From: Tsukamurella sp. TY48 | Lineage (GTDB): Bacteria > Actinomycetota > Actinomycetes > Mycobacteriales > Mycobacteriaceae | Reading direction: 5' to 3' | DNA length: 64,000 nucleotides | Assembly (NCBI RefSeq): GCF_019656655.1 | Contig: NZ_BPMV01000001.1 | Span: forward strand, 1,488,001-1,552,000 | In this document: piece after piece, positions 7,353 to 16,063 of the stretch | Position numbering within the stretch: position 1 is the first letter of the stretch | Layout of the letters: each line of letters starts with the position of its first letter | Notes under the pieces: generated by a model | What the model was told of the DNA's origin: nothing | Databases searched by the model: none | What the model saw: the letters and a program-made list of their open reading frames with translations, nothing else | Position numbers and translations under genes: made by a program

Positions 7353-9923
7353 CTACCCCTCCGCGATCGCCGCCAGCGGGGGCGTGCGGGCCGCGCGGAC
7401 GGCGGGCAGGATGGCCGCGCCCACGCCCACGAAGGCCGACGCGACCAGCATCACCAGCACCGTGGACCAGGGCACCACCACGGACCCGAGGCCCTCATCG
7501 CGCAGCGAGTACACCAGCGAGGTGCCCAGGAGTACGCCCAGCGCCAGCCCGAGGACCGCACCGAACAGCGCGATGAGCATCGATTCCAGGTAGATCGACT
7601 TGCGCACCTGGGAGCGGATCATGCCGATCGCGCGCAGCATGCCGATCTCGCGGCGCCGCTCCACCACCGACAGGGCGAGGGTGTTGACGATGCCGAGGAT
7701 CGCGATGATCACGGCCAGCCCGAGCAGCGCGTACAGCACGCCGGTGAGCGCGGTGATCGCCTGCCCCGCCTGATCCTTGAGGTCCTGCTGGTCGTCGACG
7801 TTCACCACCAGCAGCGGTTTGACGGCCTCCCGCAGGCGCTCCTTGAGATCGTCGACCGAGGTGCCCTCGGCGGCGCCGAGGAACACCGACTGCGGCGTGA
7901 CGATCGGGCTGGTGGCGCCCTGCGCGGGCGGATACAGCTTGTTCACTTCGTCGACCGTGATCACCGGCCCGGACAGGGATCCGCCCTTCGCGTAGATCCC
8001 GACCACCGTGGCCTCCGCCTGCTCGCGCCCGGTCGCGGAACCGAGCCCGACCTTCGAGCCCACCTCCCAGCCCTCGGCGCGCGCCTTGTCCTCGTCGACC
8101 AGCAGCCCACCGGGTTTCAGATCGAGCGAGCCGGACACCCGGGTGAGGTTGAAGACGGCGTTCACGTCACCGTCCACGGCGAGCAGATTCTGCCGATCGC
8201 CCGCCACCCGCGCGGGCACCGCGTACAGGGTGGTCTTGGCGCCGATGCCCGGGACGTCTTTGATCGCGGCCAGCGCCGCCGGCGGCATCCCGAACTGGGG
8301 CGCCTGCAGCACGAGGTCCGAGCGGATGCCGGTATCGACCTGGGCGTCGACCGACTTCTGCATCGAGGCGCTGAGCGTGCCGATCACGCCGACCAGGGCC
8401 ACCCCGATCACGAGCGCGAAGGCCGTGGCGGTGGTGCGCTGCGGATTGCGCATCACGTTGGTGCGGCCCAACTGGCCCGCCGGCCCGAAGGGTTTGGCCA
8501 GTATCGTGCCGATGCCGCCGAGCACGGGACCCACCAGCGCCGGACCGCCGATCACCACGGCGAGCACGAGACCGAATCCCGCGATACCCACCATGATCGC
8601 CGCACCGGAGCCGGTCTCCGTGGTGGAGACGAACAGCAGCGCGAGCGAACTCAGCAGCAGTCCACCGCCGATCGCGCCGCGCACCATCACCGAGGTCGCC
8701 GAGCCGCCGTCCTGCGTGCGCATGGCGGCCACCGGCGGCACCCGGGAGGCGCGCACCGCGGGAATCAGAGCCGAGATCACCGTGACCACGGTGCCCACCA
8801 CCATCACCGTGACCACGACCGAGGGTTCGACCACGATCCCGGTGTCCGGGAAACCCGCACCGGCGGCCTTCACCGCGGCCTGCAGCAGCCAGGCCAGGCC
8901 GATGCCCGTGGCGAGTCCGGCGGCGCTGCCGAGGACGCCCACGACCAGCGCTTCGAGCACCACCGAGTTGCGCACCTGCGAGCGGCTCGCACCGATCGCG
9001 CGCAGCAGCGCGAGCTCCTTGAGTCGCTGCGCGACCAGCATCGAGAAGGTGTTGTAGATGATGAAAACGCCCACCAGCAGGCCGATCAGGCCGAACGCCA
9101 CCAGGAAGTAGTTGAGGAAGCTCAGGCCCTGGTTGATCTGATCGCTGAACTGCTTGCGCACCTCGTCGCCGGTCTTGACGTCGAGATCGGGCAGCGCGGC
9201 CGCGAGCCGCTCGCGCACCTGCTCCGGCGTGGTGCCGGGCGCCACGGCCACGTCGATGTTCGGCGTGGTGGCCCCGTCTCCGAAGAGCTTCTGCGCCTCA
9301 TCCTTCGCGAACAGGGCACCGATGTAGCCACCGGAATCCACCGAGGCGGTGTACGCGCCCACCACCGTGACGTCGATCGGTCCGGGCGAGTGCGGCGTGA
9401 CCACGGTGGTCTTCGAGCCGACGGGAAGATCGAGGCGGTCGGCGGCGGAATCGTTGAGCACCATCTCGTTCGGGCCCGACGGCGCCCTGCCCGAGGTGAT
9501 CTTCAGCCCCTCGGAGTCGAGGTTCTCACCGGGCGGCAGGTACGCGCCGCCGGTCTGCGGGGCCCCGGTCGGCGAGACCACGTCGCCCTTGCCGTCGCGC
9601 AGGGCGATGGGTCCGGTGACCGCAGGCTGCGCCACGCGCACCCCCGGGACCTCCCGCACCCGATCCACCACGGACAGCGGCACTCCCGGGCCCTGCGGGC
9701 CGAACCCACCCTGCCCCCGCGCGTCCTTGGGCGCCACCCGCGCGTCCACTCCCACCGCGATCCGGTCGGAGATCCCGTCGAAAGCCTTCGACAGCGTGCC
9801 GGTGAAGACCATCGAGCCGGCGATGAAGGAGGTGCCCAGCAGCACCGAGAGCACCGTCAGGAACAGGCGCCCCTTGTGCGCCATCAGGTTGCGTATCGCA
9901 ACCCGATTCATCGGCGAGGCCAT
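7353..9923 (-). CDS. ABC transporter permease, FtsX/MacB type, duplicated
   Basis: 856-residue membrane protein made of two FtsX-like halves, each with an extracytoplasmic loop followed by three membrane helices. The repeat is visible in LKELALLRAIGASRSQVRNS and RREIGMLRAIGMIRSQVRKS. One membrane helix precedes the first loop (FLTVLSVLLGTSFIAGSMVF). The start at 9923 overlaps the stop of the ATPase (ATGA), with a second in-frame ATG at 9911. The family commonly exports lipoproteins, peptides or antibiotics, or transmits mechanical signals to cell-wall enzymes. The substrate is unknown. Confidence 0.9.
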   Translation of the reverse strand: MASPMNRVAIRNLMAHKGRLFLTVLSVLLGTSFIAGSMVFTGTLSKAFDGISDRIAVGVDARVAPKDARGQGGFGPQGPGVPLSVVDRVREVPGVRVAQPAVTGPIALRDGKGDVVSPTGAPQTGGAYLPPGENLDSEGLKITSGRAPSGPNEMVLNDSAADRLDLPVGSKTTVVTPHSPGPIDVTVVGAYTASVDSGGYIGALFAKDEAQKLFGDGATTPNIDVAVAPGTTPEQVRERLAAALPDLDVKTGDEVRKQFSDQINQGLSFLNYFLVAFGLIGLLVGVFIIYNTFSMLVAQRLKELALLRAIGASRSQVRNSVVLEALVVGVLGSAAGLATGIGLAWLLQAAVKAAGAGFPDTGIVVEPSVVVTVMVVGTVVTVISALIPAVRASRVPPVAAMRTQDGGSATSVMVRGAIGGGLLLSSLALLFVSTTETGSGAAIMVGIAGFGLVLAVVIGGPALVGPVLGGIGTILAKPFGPAGQLGRTNVMRNPQRTTATAFALVIGVALVGVIGTLSASMQKSVDAQVDTGIRSDLVLQAPQFGMPPAALAAIKDVPGIGAKTTLYAVPARVAGDRQNLLAVDGDVNAVFNLTRVSGSLDLKPGGLLVDEDKARAEGWEVGSKVGLGSATGREQAEATVVGIYAKGGSLSGPVITVDEVNKLYPPAQGATSPIVTPQSVFLGAAEGTSVDDLKERLREAVKPLLVVNVDDQQDLKDQAGQAITALTGVLYALLGLAVIIAILGIVNTLALSVVERRREIGMLRAIGMIRSQVRKSIYLESMLIALFGAVLGLALGVLLGTSLVYSLRDEGLGSVVVPWSTVLVMLVASAFVGVGAAILPAVRAARTPPLAAIAEG

Positions 9924-10675
9924 CAGCCCGCCACGAGCTCGTCGAGATGGATCATCTTGTCCATCACGGTCTCCGCTGTGGGCGAGCGCATCTCGTCGAC
10001 GATCCGGCCGTCGGCGAGGAAGACGACGCGGTCGGCGTAGGAAGCGGCGCGCGGATCGTGCGTCACGATCACCACGGTCTGCTTGTAGTCGTCCACCGCG
10101 GCCCGCAGGATGGACAGCACCTCGGCGCCCGAGCGGGAGTCCAGGTTGCCGGTGGGCTCGTCGCCGAAGATGATCTCGGGCCGCCCCACCAGGGCGCGGG
10201 CGCAGGCGACGCGCTGCTGCTGCCCGCCCGACAGTTCGGTGGGCCGGTGATCCAGGCGCGGGCGCAGCCCGAGCCGGTCGATCACGGTGTCGAGCCACTG
10301 CTGATCGGGCTTGCGGCCCGCGATGTCCAGCGGCAGCGTGATGTTCTCCAGCGCCGTGAGCGTGGGCACCAGGTTGAAGGCCTGGAAGACGAATCCGATC
10401 CGGTCGCGCCGCAGCTCGGTGATCTGCTTATCGCTGAGCGAGGTGAGCTCGGTGTCGCCCACCTGCACCGATCCACTGCTCGCCGCGTCCAGGCCCGCCA
10501 GACAGTGCATCAGGGTGGACTTGCCGGAGCCCGACGGCCCCATGATCGCGGTGAACTCACCGGCGAGGAAGTCCACGGAGACGCCGGCCAGCGCGTGCAC
10601 CACGTTGTCGCCCTCGCCGTAGACCTTGGTGAGATCGGCGGCCCGGGCCGCCACCGCGAAAGTTGATTCGGACAT
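9923..10675 (-). CDS. ABC transporter ATP-binding protein (MacB/LolD type)
   Basis: 250-residue ATPase that partners the duplicated FtsX-type permease downstream (4-base overlap). Walker [10 protein letters not shown] is at 46-54, followed by the signature [15 protein letters not shown] and Walker [17 protein letters not shown], the last diagnostic of the MacB/LolD/FtsE subfamily. The start at 10675 ([10 protein letters not shown]) is chosen over a longer frame to 10855 because the longer frame runs into the divergent gene starting at 10730. The two divergent genes share a 54-base promoter gap. Confidence 0.93.
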   Translation of the reverse strand: MSESTFAVAARAADLTKVYGEGDNVVHALAGVSVDFLAGEFTAIMGPSGSGKSTLMHCLAGLDAASSGSVQVGDTELTSLSDKQITELRRDRIGFVFQAFNLVPTLTALENITLPLDIAGRKPDQQWLDTVIDRLGLRPRLDHRPTELSGGQQQRVACARALVGRPEIIFGDEPTGNLDSRSGAEVLSILRAAVDDYKQTVVIVTHDPRAASYADRVVFLADGRIVDEMRSPTAETVMDKMIHLDELVAG

Positions 10676-10729
10676 GTCATCGAGCTTGCCAGATGCAACA
10701 GCTTCCGGCATCGGGGACAATACTGATCC

Positions 10730-11212
10730 ATGCAACTCGAACCCCGCGTCCTCATGCAGCTCTCCGGCCTGCTGGACCTGCGCGAGGGCAAGTTCTTCGC
10801 CAGCTGTTTCGGCACCCGCGTGCCCGACGACCTCCTCGCCGCCGTCACCGTGCACGGCACCGCCACCAACAAGGCGACCGCCGGATTCGCCTCACCCTCG
10901 CGCACGCAGGCCGCGATGCCGGTGGAGATCGAGCACTGGGACGACGTGCCGCCCGCGGAGGGCGAGTGGGACACGGTGCTGCACACGAGGCTGTGCGTGG
11001 ACACGTCGGGCACCGTCGAGCTGTTCTCCCCCGCCGAGGGCGCGGTCGGCGAGATCGTCGAATTCCCCATGGCGCGCGGGTTCTACGAGGTGGAGGCCGC
11101 GGCGCGGCACGCCGGAGACGGTGCCGACACCTGGCGGCTGCGGCTGTGGCACTCCGACGAGGTGGGTCCCGACCTCAAGGAGATCCGGGAGATCGCACTC
11201 CTCGCCCGCTGA
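10730..11212 (+). CDS. Conserved hypothetical protein
   Basis: 160-residue acidic soluble protein, no signal peptide or membrane segment. The sequence begins MQLEPRVLMQLSGLLDL and contains alternating hydrophobic stretches typical of a beta-rich fold. I do not recognise the family. Divergent from the MacB-type ATPase and 43 bases upstream of the EccA-like gene, so it may be cotranscribed with the latter. Codon and GC usage match the neighbours, supporting a real gene. Confidence 0.7.
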   Translation: MQLEPRVLMQLSGLLDLREGKFFASCFGTRVPDDLLAAVTVHGTATNKATAGFASPSRTQAAMPVEIEHWDDVPPAEGEWDTVLHTRLCVDTSGTVELFSPAEGAVGEIVEFPMARGFYEVEAAARHAGDGADTWRLRLWHSDEVGPDLKEIREIALLAR

Positions 11213-11255
11213 GGCCCGCTAGGCTCGGATGCAGAATCGGGGTCTGGGGGGACCA

Positions 11256-12935
11256 ATGACTGCTTCTGCACCTGCCACCGCGCTGTCCGCGTTCAGCGCG
11301 GGCGTCGCTGCGCTCGGCATCCAGATCGGCGAGTTCGAGGCCGCGCCGCCCGATAAGGCGCTCGCACGCCGGGCCTTCGAGGCGGCCACCACCGCCGATC
11401 CGGGAATGGCGGACGCCTGGCTCGGACGCGCGGCGGCCGGCGAGGCCACCGCCGAGGTGCTCGCCGCGCTGCATCATCACGCCGCCGCCATCGGCTCGGC
11501 CGCACGGCGCTCGGGACTCTCGCCGGGCCGGCTGGCCGCCACCTTCGCCACCGGCATGTACGTGGACTATCCACTCCGCGACGCCGCCACCGCCCACGTG
11601 GCGTACGCCGCCCGGCTGCTGGCCGACGGTGCGCCCGAGGATGCGGAACGCGCGCTCGACGCCGCCGCATCGTGCCCCATCGAGCGGTATCAGCGGGCCG
11701 TGCTGTGCGCCTCCGGGCGCCGCTGGGCCGATGCACTCACCGCGCTGGACGGCCTCGCCTCCTGGGACGACGAGGCCCTGACGGCCGCGGGTCACGCGAT
11801 CGCCGGTGCGGCCGCGGCCCAACTTGGCCGCTTCGCCGAGGCCGCGCGGCACTGCTCCGCTGCCGCGTCCGGACCCGTGCCGGGTGCCGCCGCGGCGGCG
11901 CGGTACTGCCACGGACTGGTGCTGCGCGAGCAGGGCGACGAGGACGGTGCCCGGGAGCTGCTGGAACGGGCGGCATCGTCGTACCCGCCCGCGGAGGCCG
12001 CGCTGCGCGATCCGCAGCACCGCCTGGTGATCGCCGGGCCGGACGACGAGGAACCCGAGGCCGAATCCGAGCCCGGCCCGGATCTGCTCGCCGAGGCGGC
12101 GGCCGAGCTGGACCGGCAGGTGGGCCTGCGCGAGGTGAAGGAGCAGGTGGCGCGGCTGCGCACCACGATGCAGCTGGCGCAGGTGCGCGCCGATAAGGGC
12201 CTGTCCAGCGGCGCCCGTTCGTTGCACCTCGTCTTCACCGGCCCGCCCGGGACCGGCAAGACCACGGTGGCGCGCATCGTGGCGCGGATGTACCGCGGGC
12301 TGGGCCTGCTGCGCACCGACAACGTGGTGGAGTGCTCGCGCCGCGATCTGGTGGGCCAGTACCTGGGTGCCACCGCGATCAAGACCAGCGCCGTGATCGA
12401 TTCCGCGCTCGACGGCGTGTTGTTCATCGACGAGGCGTACACCCTGGTGCAGGAGGGGCTTTCGGGCGGTGACGCCTTCGGGCAGGAAGCGGTGGACACG
12501 CTGCTGGCGCGGATGGAGAACGACCGCGACCGGCTCGTGGTGATCATCGCCGGATACGACGGCGACATCGACCGATTCCTCGGATCGAACGAGGGCCTGG
12601 CGTCCCGGTTCGCGCGCCGGATCCGGTTCCCGAGCTACTCCCCCGGTGAACTCGCGGAGATCGGCGAGGCGCTGGCGCGCTCGCGCGACGCGGTGCTCAC
12701 CGGTGAGGCCGCGGCCGTGTTGGAGGCGTGCTGCGGCGGCATCGCCGACCGGCTCGATCAGCTCGGCAACGGCCGGTTCGTGCGCAACGTGATCGAGGCC
12801 GCGGAGGAGGAGCGGGAACTGCGCCTGGCGGAATCGGGCGCCGATCTCTCCGCACTCGACGAAGCGCAGCTCATGCGGATCGAGGGCGCCGATATGGCAC
12901 GCGCGCTGGAGGCGCTGGTGGGCGTCTCGGTCTAG
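11256..12935 (+). CDS. EccA/CbbX-like AAA+ ATPase
   Basis: 559 residues, close to the length of the type VII secretion ATPase EccA (about 570-620). The N-terminal 280 residues are Ala-rich and helical (TPR-like), as in EccA. The C-terminal AAA+ module has Walker A GPPGTGKTT near residue 330, Walker B GVLFIDEAY near 388, and a sensor/arginine-finger region (NEGLASRFARRIRFP). The start at 11256 (MTASAPAT) follows a GGGGGGA stretch; an earlier in-frame ATG at 11229 has no such site. No EsxA/B, EccB-E or PE/PPE genes are in the window, so it stands apart from an ESX locus. It could be an orphan EccA or a related chaperone ATPase. Confidence 0.82.
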   Translation: MTASAPATALSAFSAGVAALGIQIGEFEAAPPDKALARRAFEAATTADPGMADAWLGRAAAGEATAEVLAALHHHAAAIGSAARRSGLSPGRLAATFATGMYVDYPLRDAATAHVAYAARLLADGAPEDAERALDAAASCPIERYQRAVLCASGRRWADALTALDGLASWDDEALTAAGHAIAGAAAAQLGRFAEAARHCSAAASGPVPGAAAAARYCHGLVLREQGDEDGARELLERAASSYPPAEAALRDPQHRLVIAGPDDEEPEAESEPGPDLLAEAAAELDRQVGLREVKEQVARLRTTMQLAQVRADKGLSSGARSLHLVFTGPPGTGKTTVARIVARMYRGLGLLRTDNVVECSRRDLVGQYLGATAIKTSAVIDSALDGVLFIDEAYTLVQEGLSGGDAFGQEAVDTLLARMENDRDRLVVIIAGYDGDIDRFLGSNEGLASRFARRIRFPSYSPGELAEIGEALARSRDAVLTGEAAAVLEACCGGIADRLDQLGNGRFVRNVIEAAEEERELRLAESGADLSALDEAQLMRIEGADMARALEALVGVSV

Positions 12936-12940
12936 ATCGA

Positions 12941-13477
12941 CTAGATCGAGTTGGCGACGTTCGCCGCGTACTCGTCGCTGTTCGACGGGCCGGTGCCGGT
13001 CATCATGACCTCGTCGGCCAGCGCATCCGCGGCCTCGAGATCGACGCCGGTCTCGCGCTGGCTGTGCGCGATGAAGATCTCGGCCGAGACGCAGGGCTCG
13101 CCGCCCACGTAGACCATGCAGTCCACCGTGATCAGGTCTGTCTCGGCCTTGACGATGTGCGAGCCGAGGCGGGTGCCCACGCTCACCACATCGCCGATGC
13201 GCAGCGGCTTGATGTAGTGGAAGGTCTGCCCGGCATGCAGGATCGCCGAGAGGTTGCAGCCCGGGATCGCCTTGCCGACCAGCGCGGACGCGGCCTGCAG
13301 CAGCGGAGCGCCCAGCATGGTGGCGGGCACCGCGTTATCGGCGGGGACCACGCGGCTGGCGGCGTAGGGCACGTGCCAGTTGCGCGTGGCGCGGGCGAAG
13401 GAGCGCACCGACTCGGAGCCGATCTCATAGGCGTCGGGGAACCAGATCTCCCACTCGTCGGCGATCGACACGGGCAT
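12941..13477 (-). CDS. FAS1-like/MaoC-type hotdog dehydratase or thioesterase-like protein
   Basis: 178-residue cytoplasmic protein with a single hotdog-fold domain. It resembles the N-terminal MaoC dehydratase (FAS1-like, HadA/HadC) family: the hydrated-helix segment VPATMLGAPLLQAASAL is followed by the strand pair HAGQTFHYIKPLRIGDVVSVG. The catalytic Asp/His pair of MaoC proteins is not obvious, so it may be a non-catalytic partner or a thioesterase-like protein. The start at 13477 is supported by GAGGAGT directly upstream. Divergent from an FAD monooxygenase across a gap holding a palindrome. Confidence 0.68.
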   Translation of the reverse strand: MPVSIADEWEIWFPDAYEIGSESVRSFARATRNWHVPYAASRVVPADNAVPATMLGAPLLQAASALVGKAIPGCNLSAILHAGQTFHYIKPLRIGDVVSVGTRLGSHIVKAETDLITVDCMVYVGGEPCVSAEIFIAHSQRETGVDLEAADALADEVMMTGTGPSNSDEYAANVANSI

Positions 13478-13569
13478 ACTCCTCAGGACTTCACCCTCAG
13501 CGGACATACGCGAGGGACGGTACAGGTTAACCGCATATCGCGTGCGATCCCAAACGCAGGCCATCCGCG

Positions 13570-13587
13570 TGACAGCGAACACTGTCA
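13570..13587. promoter_or_regulatory. Perfect palindrome, candidate operator
   Basis: TGACAG and its exact complement CTGTCA are separated by six bases. A second TGACAG half-site occurs 36 bases downstream at 13606. Both lie in the 163-base gap between the divergent hotdog gene and the FAD monooxygenase, where a TetR- or GntR-type repressor would act on both promoters. No regulator gene is adjacent. Confidence 0.5.
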
Positions 13588-13640
13588 GCGGGGTGTCCGG
13601 TTCGGTGACAGCGGGACGAAACAGCATTACCGTCGGAGGC

Positions 13641-14792
13641 ATGTGGCGGACGAACTCACTGCGCGTCGCGGTGGTGGGCGCGGGCATCGGCGGCCTGGCC
13701 GTCGCCGCCGGTCTGCAGCGGGCCGGCGCTGAGGTGATCGTCCTCGAACAGGCCGCCCGTTTCCTGCCCCGCGGCTCGGGGTTGTCGCTGTTCGGCAATG
13801 GTTTCACCGCGCTGCGGTCACTCGGCTTGGAGGAGCGGGTGCGGGCCGTGACGGCCGACGGTCCGCCGCAGATCCCCGTAGGCACGCGGACGGTGGACGG
13901 TACGCGGGTCACCACCTTCCGCCCCGAGACCGCGGCCGAACTACGGGTGGTCGACCGCACCGAGCTGCACAAGACCCTGCTGGCCGCACTGATCCCCGAC
14001 ACCGTGCGGCCCGGCATCCGCGTCGAGGGTGTCAATCGGGACACCGTCGACCTCGGGCCGAGCGGTCTGCTCTCGTACGCGCACGTGATCGTGGGCGCCG
14101 ACGGCATCCGCAGCCGGGTGCGCGGCAGTTACGCGGGAGACCCGGGCGCGGCGTACTGCGGGTACGGGGCGTGGCGGGGCATCACCTCGGAGCCGGTCGC
14201 GCTCGAGGACGCGGGCGAGACCTTCGGTCGGGGCGAGCGCTTCGGCTACGTGCCCTTGCGGGACGGGCGGGTGTACTGGTTCGCGGTGCGCCCCTCCACC
14301 GCGGACGACGAGCCCGAGCCCGGCGAGCTGCTCGACCGGTTCGGCGCGTGGCACGATCCGATCCCGGAGCTGATCGCGGCTACGGAGCCGAAGCGGATCG
14401 GCTATCAGCCCATCGAACGGCTCGCGCATCCGCTGCGCACCTACTCGCGCGGCCAGGCCACGCTGGTCGGCGACGCCGCGCACGCGATGCCGCCCACCCT
14501 GGGGCAGGGCGCGAATCTCGCTCTGGAGGATGCGGCGGTCCTGGTCTCGCTGCTGCGGCCGCTGGCCTCGGATCCGGATCCGAGGGCAGTCCCGGTCGCG
14601 CTCACCGACTACGACAAGCAGCGCCGGCGGCGGACGCAACGCATCGCGCGGCAGGCCCACCTGCTCGGAACCGCCGGGCAGTGGCCCAATCCGGCGGTCG
14701 CCTTCGGGCGCGATACCGCACTGCGGTTCGCTCCGGACGGCGTGATCGATTACGCGCTGCGCCGCATCCAGCAGTGGTCTCCTCCGCAGTGA
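13641..14792 (+). CDS. FAD-dependent monooxygenase (PHBH/UbiH-like)
   Basis: 383-residue flavoprotein hydroxylase. It has the FAD motif GAGIGG (13-18), the DG-type motif VIVGADGIRSRVR mid-protein, and the GD motif LVGDAAHAMPPTLGQGANLALEDA that binds the FAD ribityl chain. Such enzymes hydroxylate aromatic or polyketide substrates using NAD(P)H and oxygen. The start at 13641 follows a GGAGG site; an in-frame codon at 13542 lies in the palindromic operator region and is unlikely. Its stop overlaps the GTG of the next gene, so the two are coupled. Confidence 0.88.
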   Translation: MWRTNSLRVAVVGAGIGGLAVAAGLQRAGAEVIVLEQAARFLPRGSGLSLFGNGFTALRSLGLEERVRAVTADGPPQIPVGTRTVDGTRVTTFRPETAAELRVVDRTELHKTLLAALIPDTVRPGIRVEGVNRDTVDLGPSGLLSYAHVIVGADGIRSRVRGSYAGDPGAAYCGYGAWRGITSEPVALEDAGETFGRGERFGYVPLRDGRVYWFAVRPSTADDEPEPGELLDRFGAWHDPIPELIAATEPKRIGYQPIERLAHPLRTYSRGQATLVGDAAHAMPPTLGQGANLALEDAAVLVSLLRPLASDPDPRAVPVALTDYDKQRRRRTQRIARQAHLLGTAGQWPNPAVAFGRDTALRFAPDGVIDYALRRIQQWSPPQ

Positions 14793-15214
14793 CCCCGTGG
14801 GCGGAGGGCACTGCCGGGCTGCTCCGATTGCCGTCGGGTCTGCTGGTGCGTGGGCGCGGCCTGCGCGCAGGCGCACCCGACGAATCCGCCACGGTGACAC
14901 TGGCGTTGACGTGGCTGCCGCCCGAGAGTGCGCCCGGCCGGATCCTGTGGGTGCGGACTCCCGACTTCGGTGTACCGCTGGCCCCGGAGGCTGCGCGCCG
15001 CCGGTTCGCCCAGGCGCACGCGCTGCTGCCGACGGAGCGTGTCGAGGTGGTGTGCGGCGGCGGAATCGGCAGGACCGGAACGGGTCTCGCCGCGCTCGCG
15101 ATCCTGGACGGCCTCACACCCACCGACGCCGTGGACTACGTGCGTACCGGATACCATCCACGCGCCGTCGAGACCCCCTGGCAGCGTTGGTTTCTCGCCG
15201 GGGTTCGCCGCTGA
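14789..15214 (+). CDS. Dual-specificity/tyrosine phosphatase-like protein
   Basis: 141-residue protein carrying the Cys-x5-Arg phosphatase loop: VVCGGGIGRTGT with Cys89 and Arg95. An Asp-containing loop upstream (RTPDFGVPL) could supply the general acid. The usual His before the Cys is replaced by Val. The start is the GTG at 14789, which overlaps the monooxygenase stop (GTGA); the only longer frame starts inside that gene. Similar short proteins occur in actinobacteria, annotated as protein phosphatases, but the substrate is unknown. Ends two bases from the convergent rpf gene. Confidence 0.72.
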   Translation: MTPWAEGTAGLLRLPSGLLVRGRGLRAGAPDESATVTLALTWLPPESAPGRILWVRTPDFGVPLAPEAARRRFAQAHALLPTERVEVVCGGGIGRTGTGLAALAILDGLTPTDAVDYVRTGYHPRAVETPWQRWFLAGVRR

Positions 15215-15215
15215 C

Positions 15216-15914
15216 TCAGTAGCCGGCGGTGATGGCCTGTTGCAGCGCCAAGGAGACCGCCGGATCGACCTGCTGGCCGCCCGCCTGCGCCTGCTGGAGG
15301 ATCTGCTGCGCGAAACTGGAGGCCGCCGCGCCGGGCACAGCCGGCTTCGCGGCTGGCGACTTCGGCGGCTTCGCAGCGGGCGCCTGCGCCTTGGGAGCCT
15401 GCGCCTTCGGCGCCTGGAGCGTGGGCTCCTGCACCTTCGGGGTCTGCGCCTTCGGGGTCTGCGCCTTCGGGGTCTGTGCCTTCGGAGCTTGCACCTTGGG
15501 CTGCGTGACCTTCGGGGTCTCGCTCGTCGCGGGGACGGTGCGCGGGGTGGGCGCGCCCAGGCCCCGGCCGCAGGAGGACCAGGCGCCCTTGCCCTGGCCG
15601 GCGAGCACCTTCTCGGCGATCGCGATCTGCTGCGCCTTGGTGGCCATGTAGGCGCGGGGTGCGTACTGCTGACCGCCGTAAGCGTTCCAGGTGGACGGGC
15701 TGAACTGCAGGCCGCCGTGGTAGCCGTTGCCGGTGTTCAACGACCAGTTGCCACTGGACTCGCACGCGGCCACCCGATCCCACTGCGCGTCGGTCGCGGC
15801 ACCAGCCGTCGGCGCGGTCAGCGCGAGCCCGGCACCGCCGAGCAGGGCACCGGCGGCCGCGGCGCGCACGGTGGAACGTCGAACGGTGGACGGGGCGCGA
15901 TGGCGACCGGGCAT
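15216..15914 (-). CDS. Resuscitation-promoting factor (transglycosylase-like)
   Basis: 232-residue secreted protein. A signal peptide with an Arg-rich N-region occupies about 1-40 (ending APTAGAA). The Rpf catalytic domain (about 40-117) follows, with DRVAACESSGNWSLNTGNGY and Glu52 as the expected catalytic acid. The rest is a Pro/Lys/Ala/Gln spacer of repeated PKAQT-type units and a C-terminal helical segment. Rpf proteins cleave peptidoglycan and stimulate exit from dormancy. The architecture (N-terminal Rpf domain, long low-complexity tail) is nearest RpfA/RpfE. A promoter-like pair lies 84 bases upstream. Confidence 0.92.
   Translation of the reverse strand: MPGRHRAPSTVRRSTVRAAAAGALLGGAGLALTAPTAGAATDAQWDRVAACESSGNWSLNTGNGYHGGLQFSPSTWNAYGGQQYAPRAYMATKAQQIAIAEKVLAGQGKGAWSSCGRGLGAPTPRTVPATSETPKVTQPKVQAPKAQTPKAQTPKAQTPKVQEPTLQAPKAQAPKAQAPAAKPPKSPAAKPAVPGAAASSFAQQILQQAQAGGQQVDPAVSLALQQAITAGY
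15371..15528. repeat. 15-base tandem repeat inside the rpf gene
   Basis: Degenerate 15-base units of the type TTCGGGGTCTGCGCC, with three near-identical copies at 15436-15480. They encode the PKAQT/PKVQE pentapeptide repeats of the Rpf spacer. Unit number is likely to vary between strains through slippage. Confidence 0.75.
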
Positions 15915-15997
15915 GCGAGACCTCTCGTCTGAACAACACTTCGAGCCGTGGAACGGCCCGGTTGTTTCAGGCGACGCACGATCGAACTTCGTCTTGC

Positions 15998-16027
15998 AAG
16001 ATAGCCGCGGCTCTCACGGGCGTTCAA
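15998..16027 (-). promoter_or_regulatory. Candidate promoter of rpf
   Basis: On the minus strand, TTGAAC (16027-16022) and TATCTT (16003-15998) are separated by 18 bases, a good sigma-70-type pair. It lies 84 bases upstream of the rpf start and just downstream of a long palindrome. Confidence 0.5.
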
Positions 16028-16036
16028 TCATTTCTC

Positions 16037-16063
16037 TGTCGCAATTCACGCATAATTGCGACA
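16037..16063. promoter_or_regulatory. Long perfect inverted repeat upstream of rpf
   Basis: Ten-base arms TGTCGCAATT and AATTGCGACA are exact complements with a 7-base spacer. It sits 10 bases upstream of the rpf -35 box, the position of an activator site, and has no U-tract to suggest termination. The rest of the gap to the DeoR gene (about 16064-16412) shows no convincing gene; frames there are GC shadows, and I could not match a c-di-AMP riboswitch. Confidence 0.55.

Noticed and set aside
15371-15528. CRISPR-like repeats
   Set aside because: Units are 15 bases without spacers and encode in-frame pentapeptides of Rpf.
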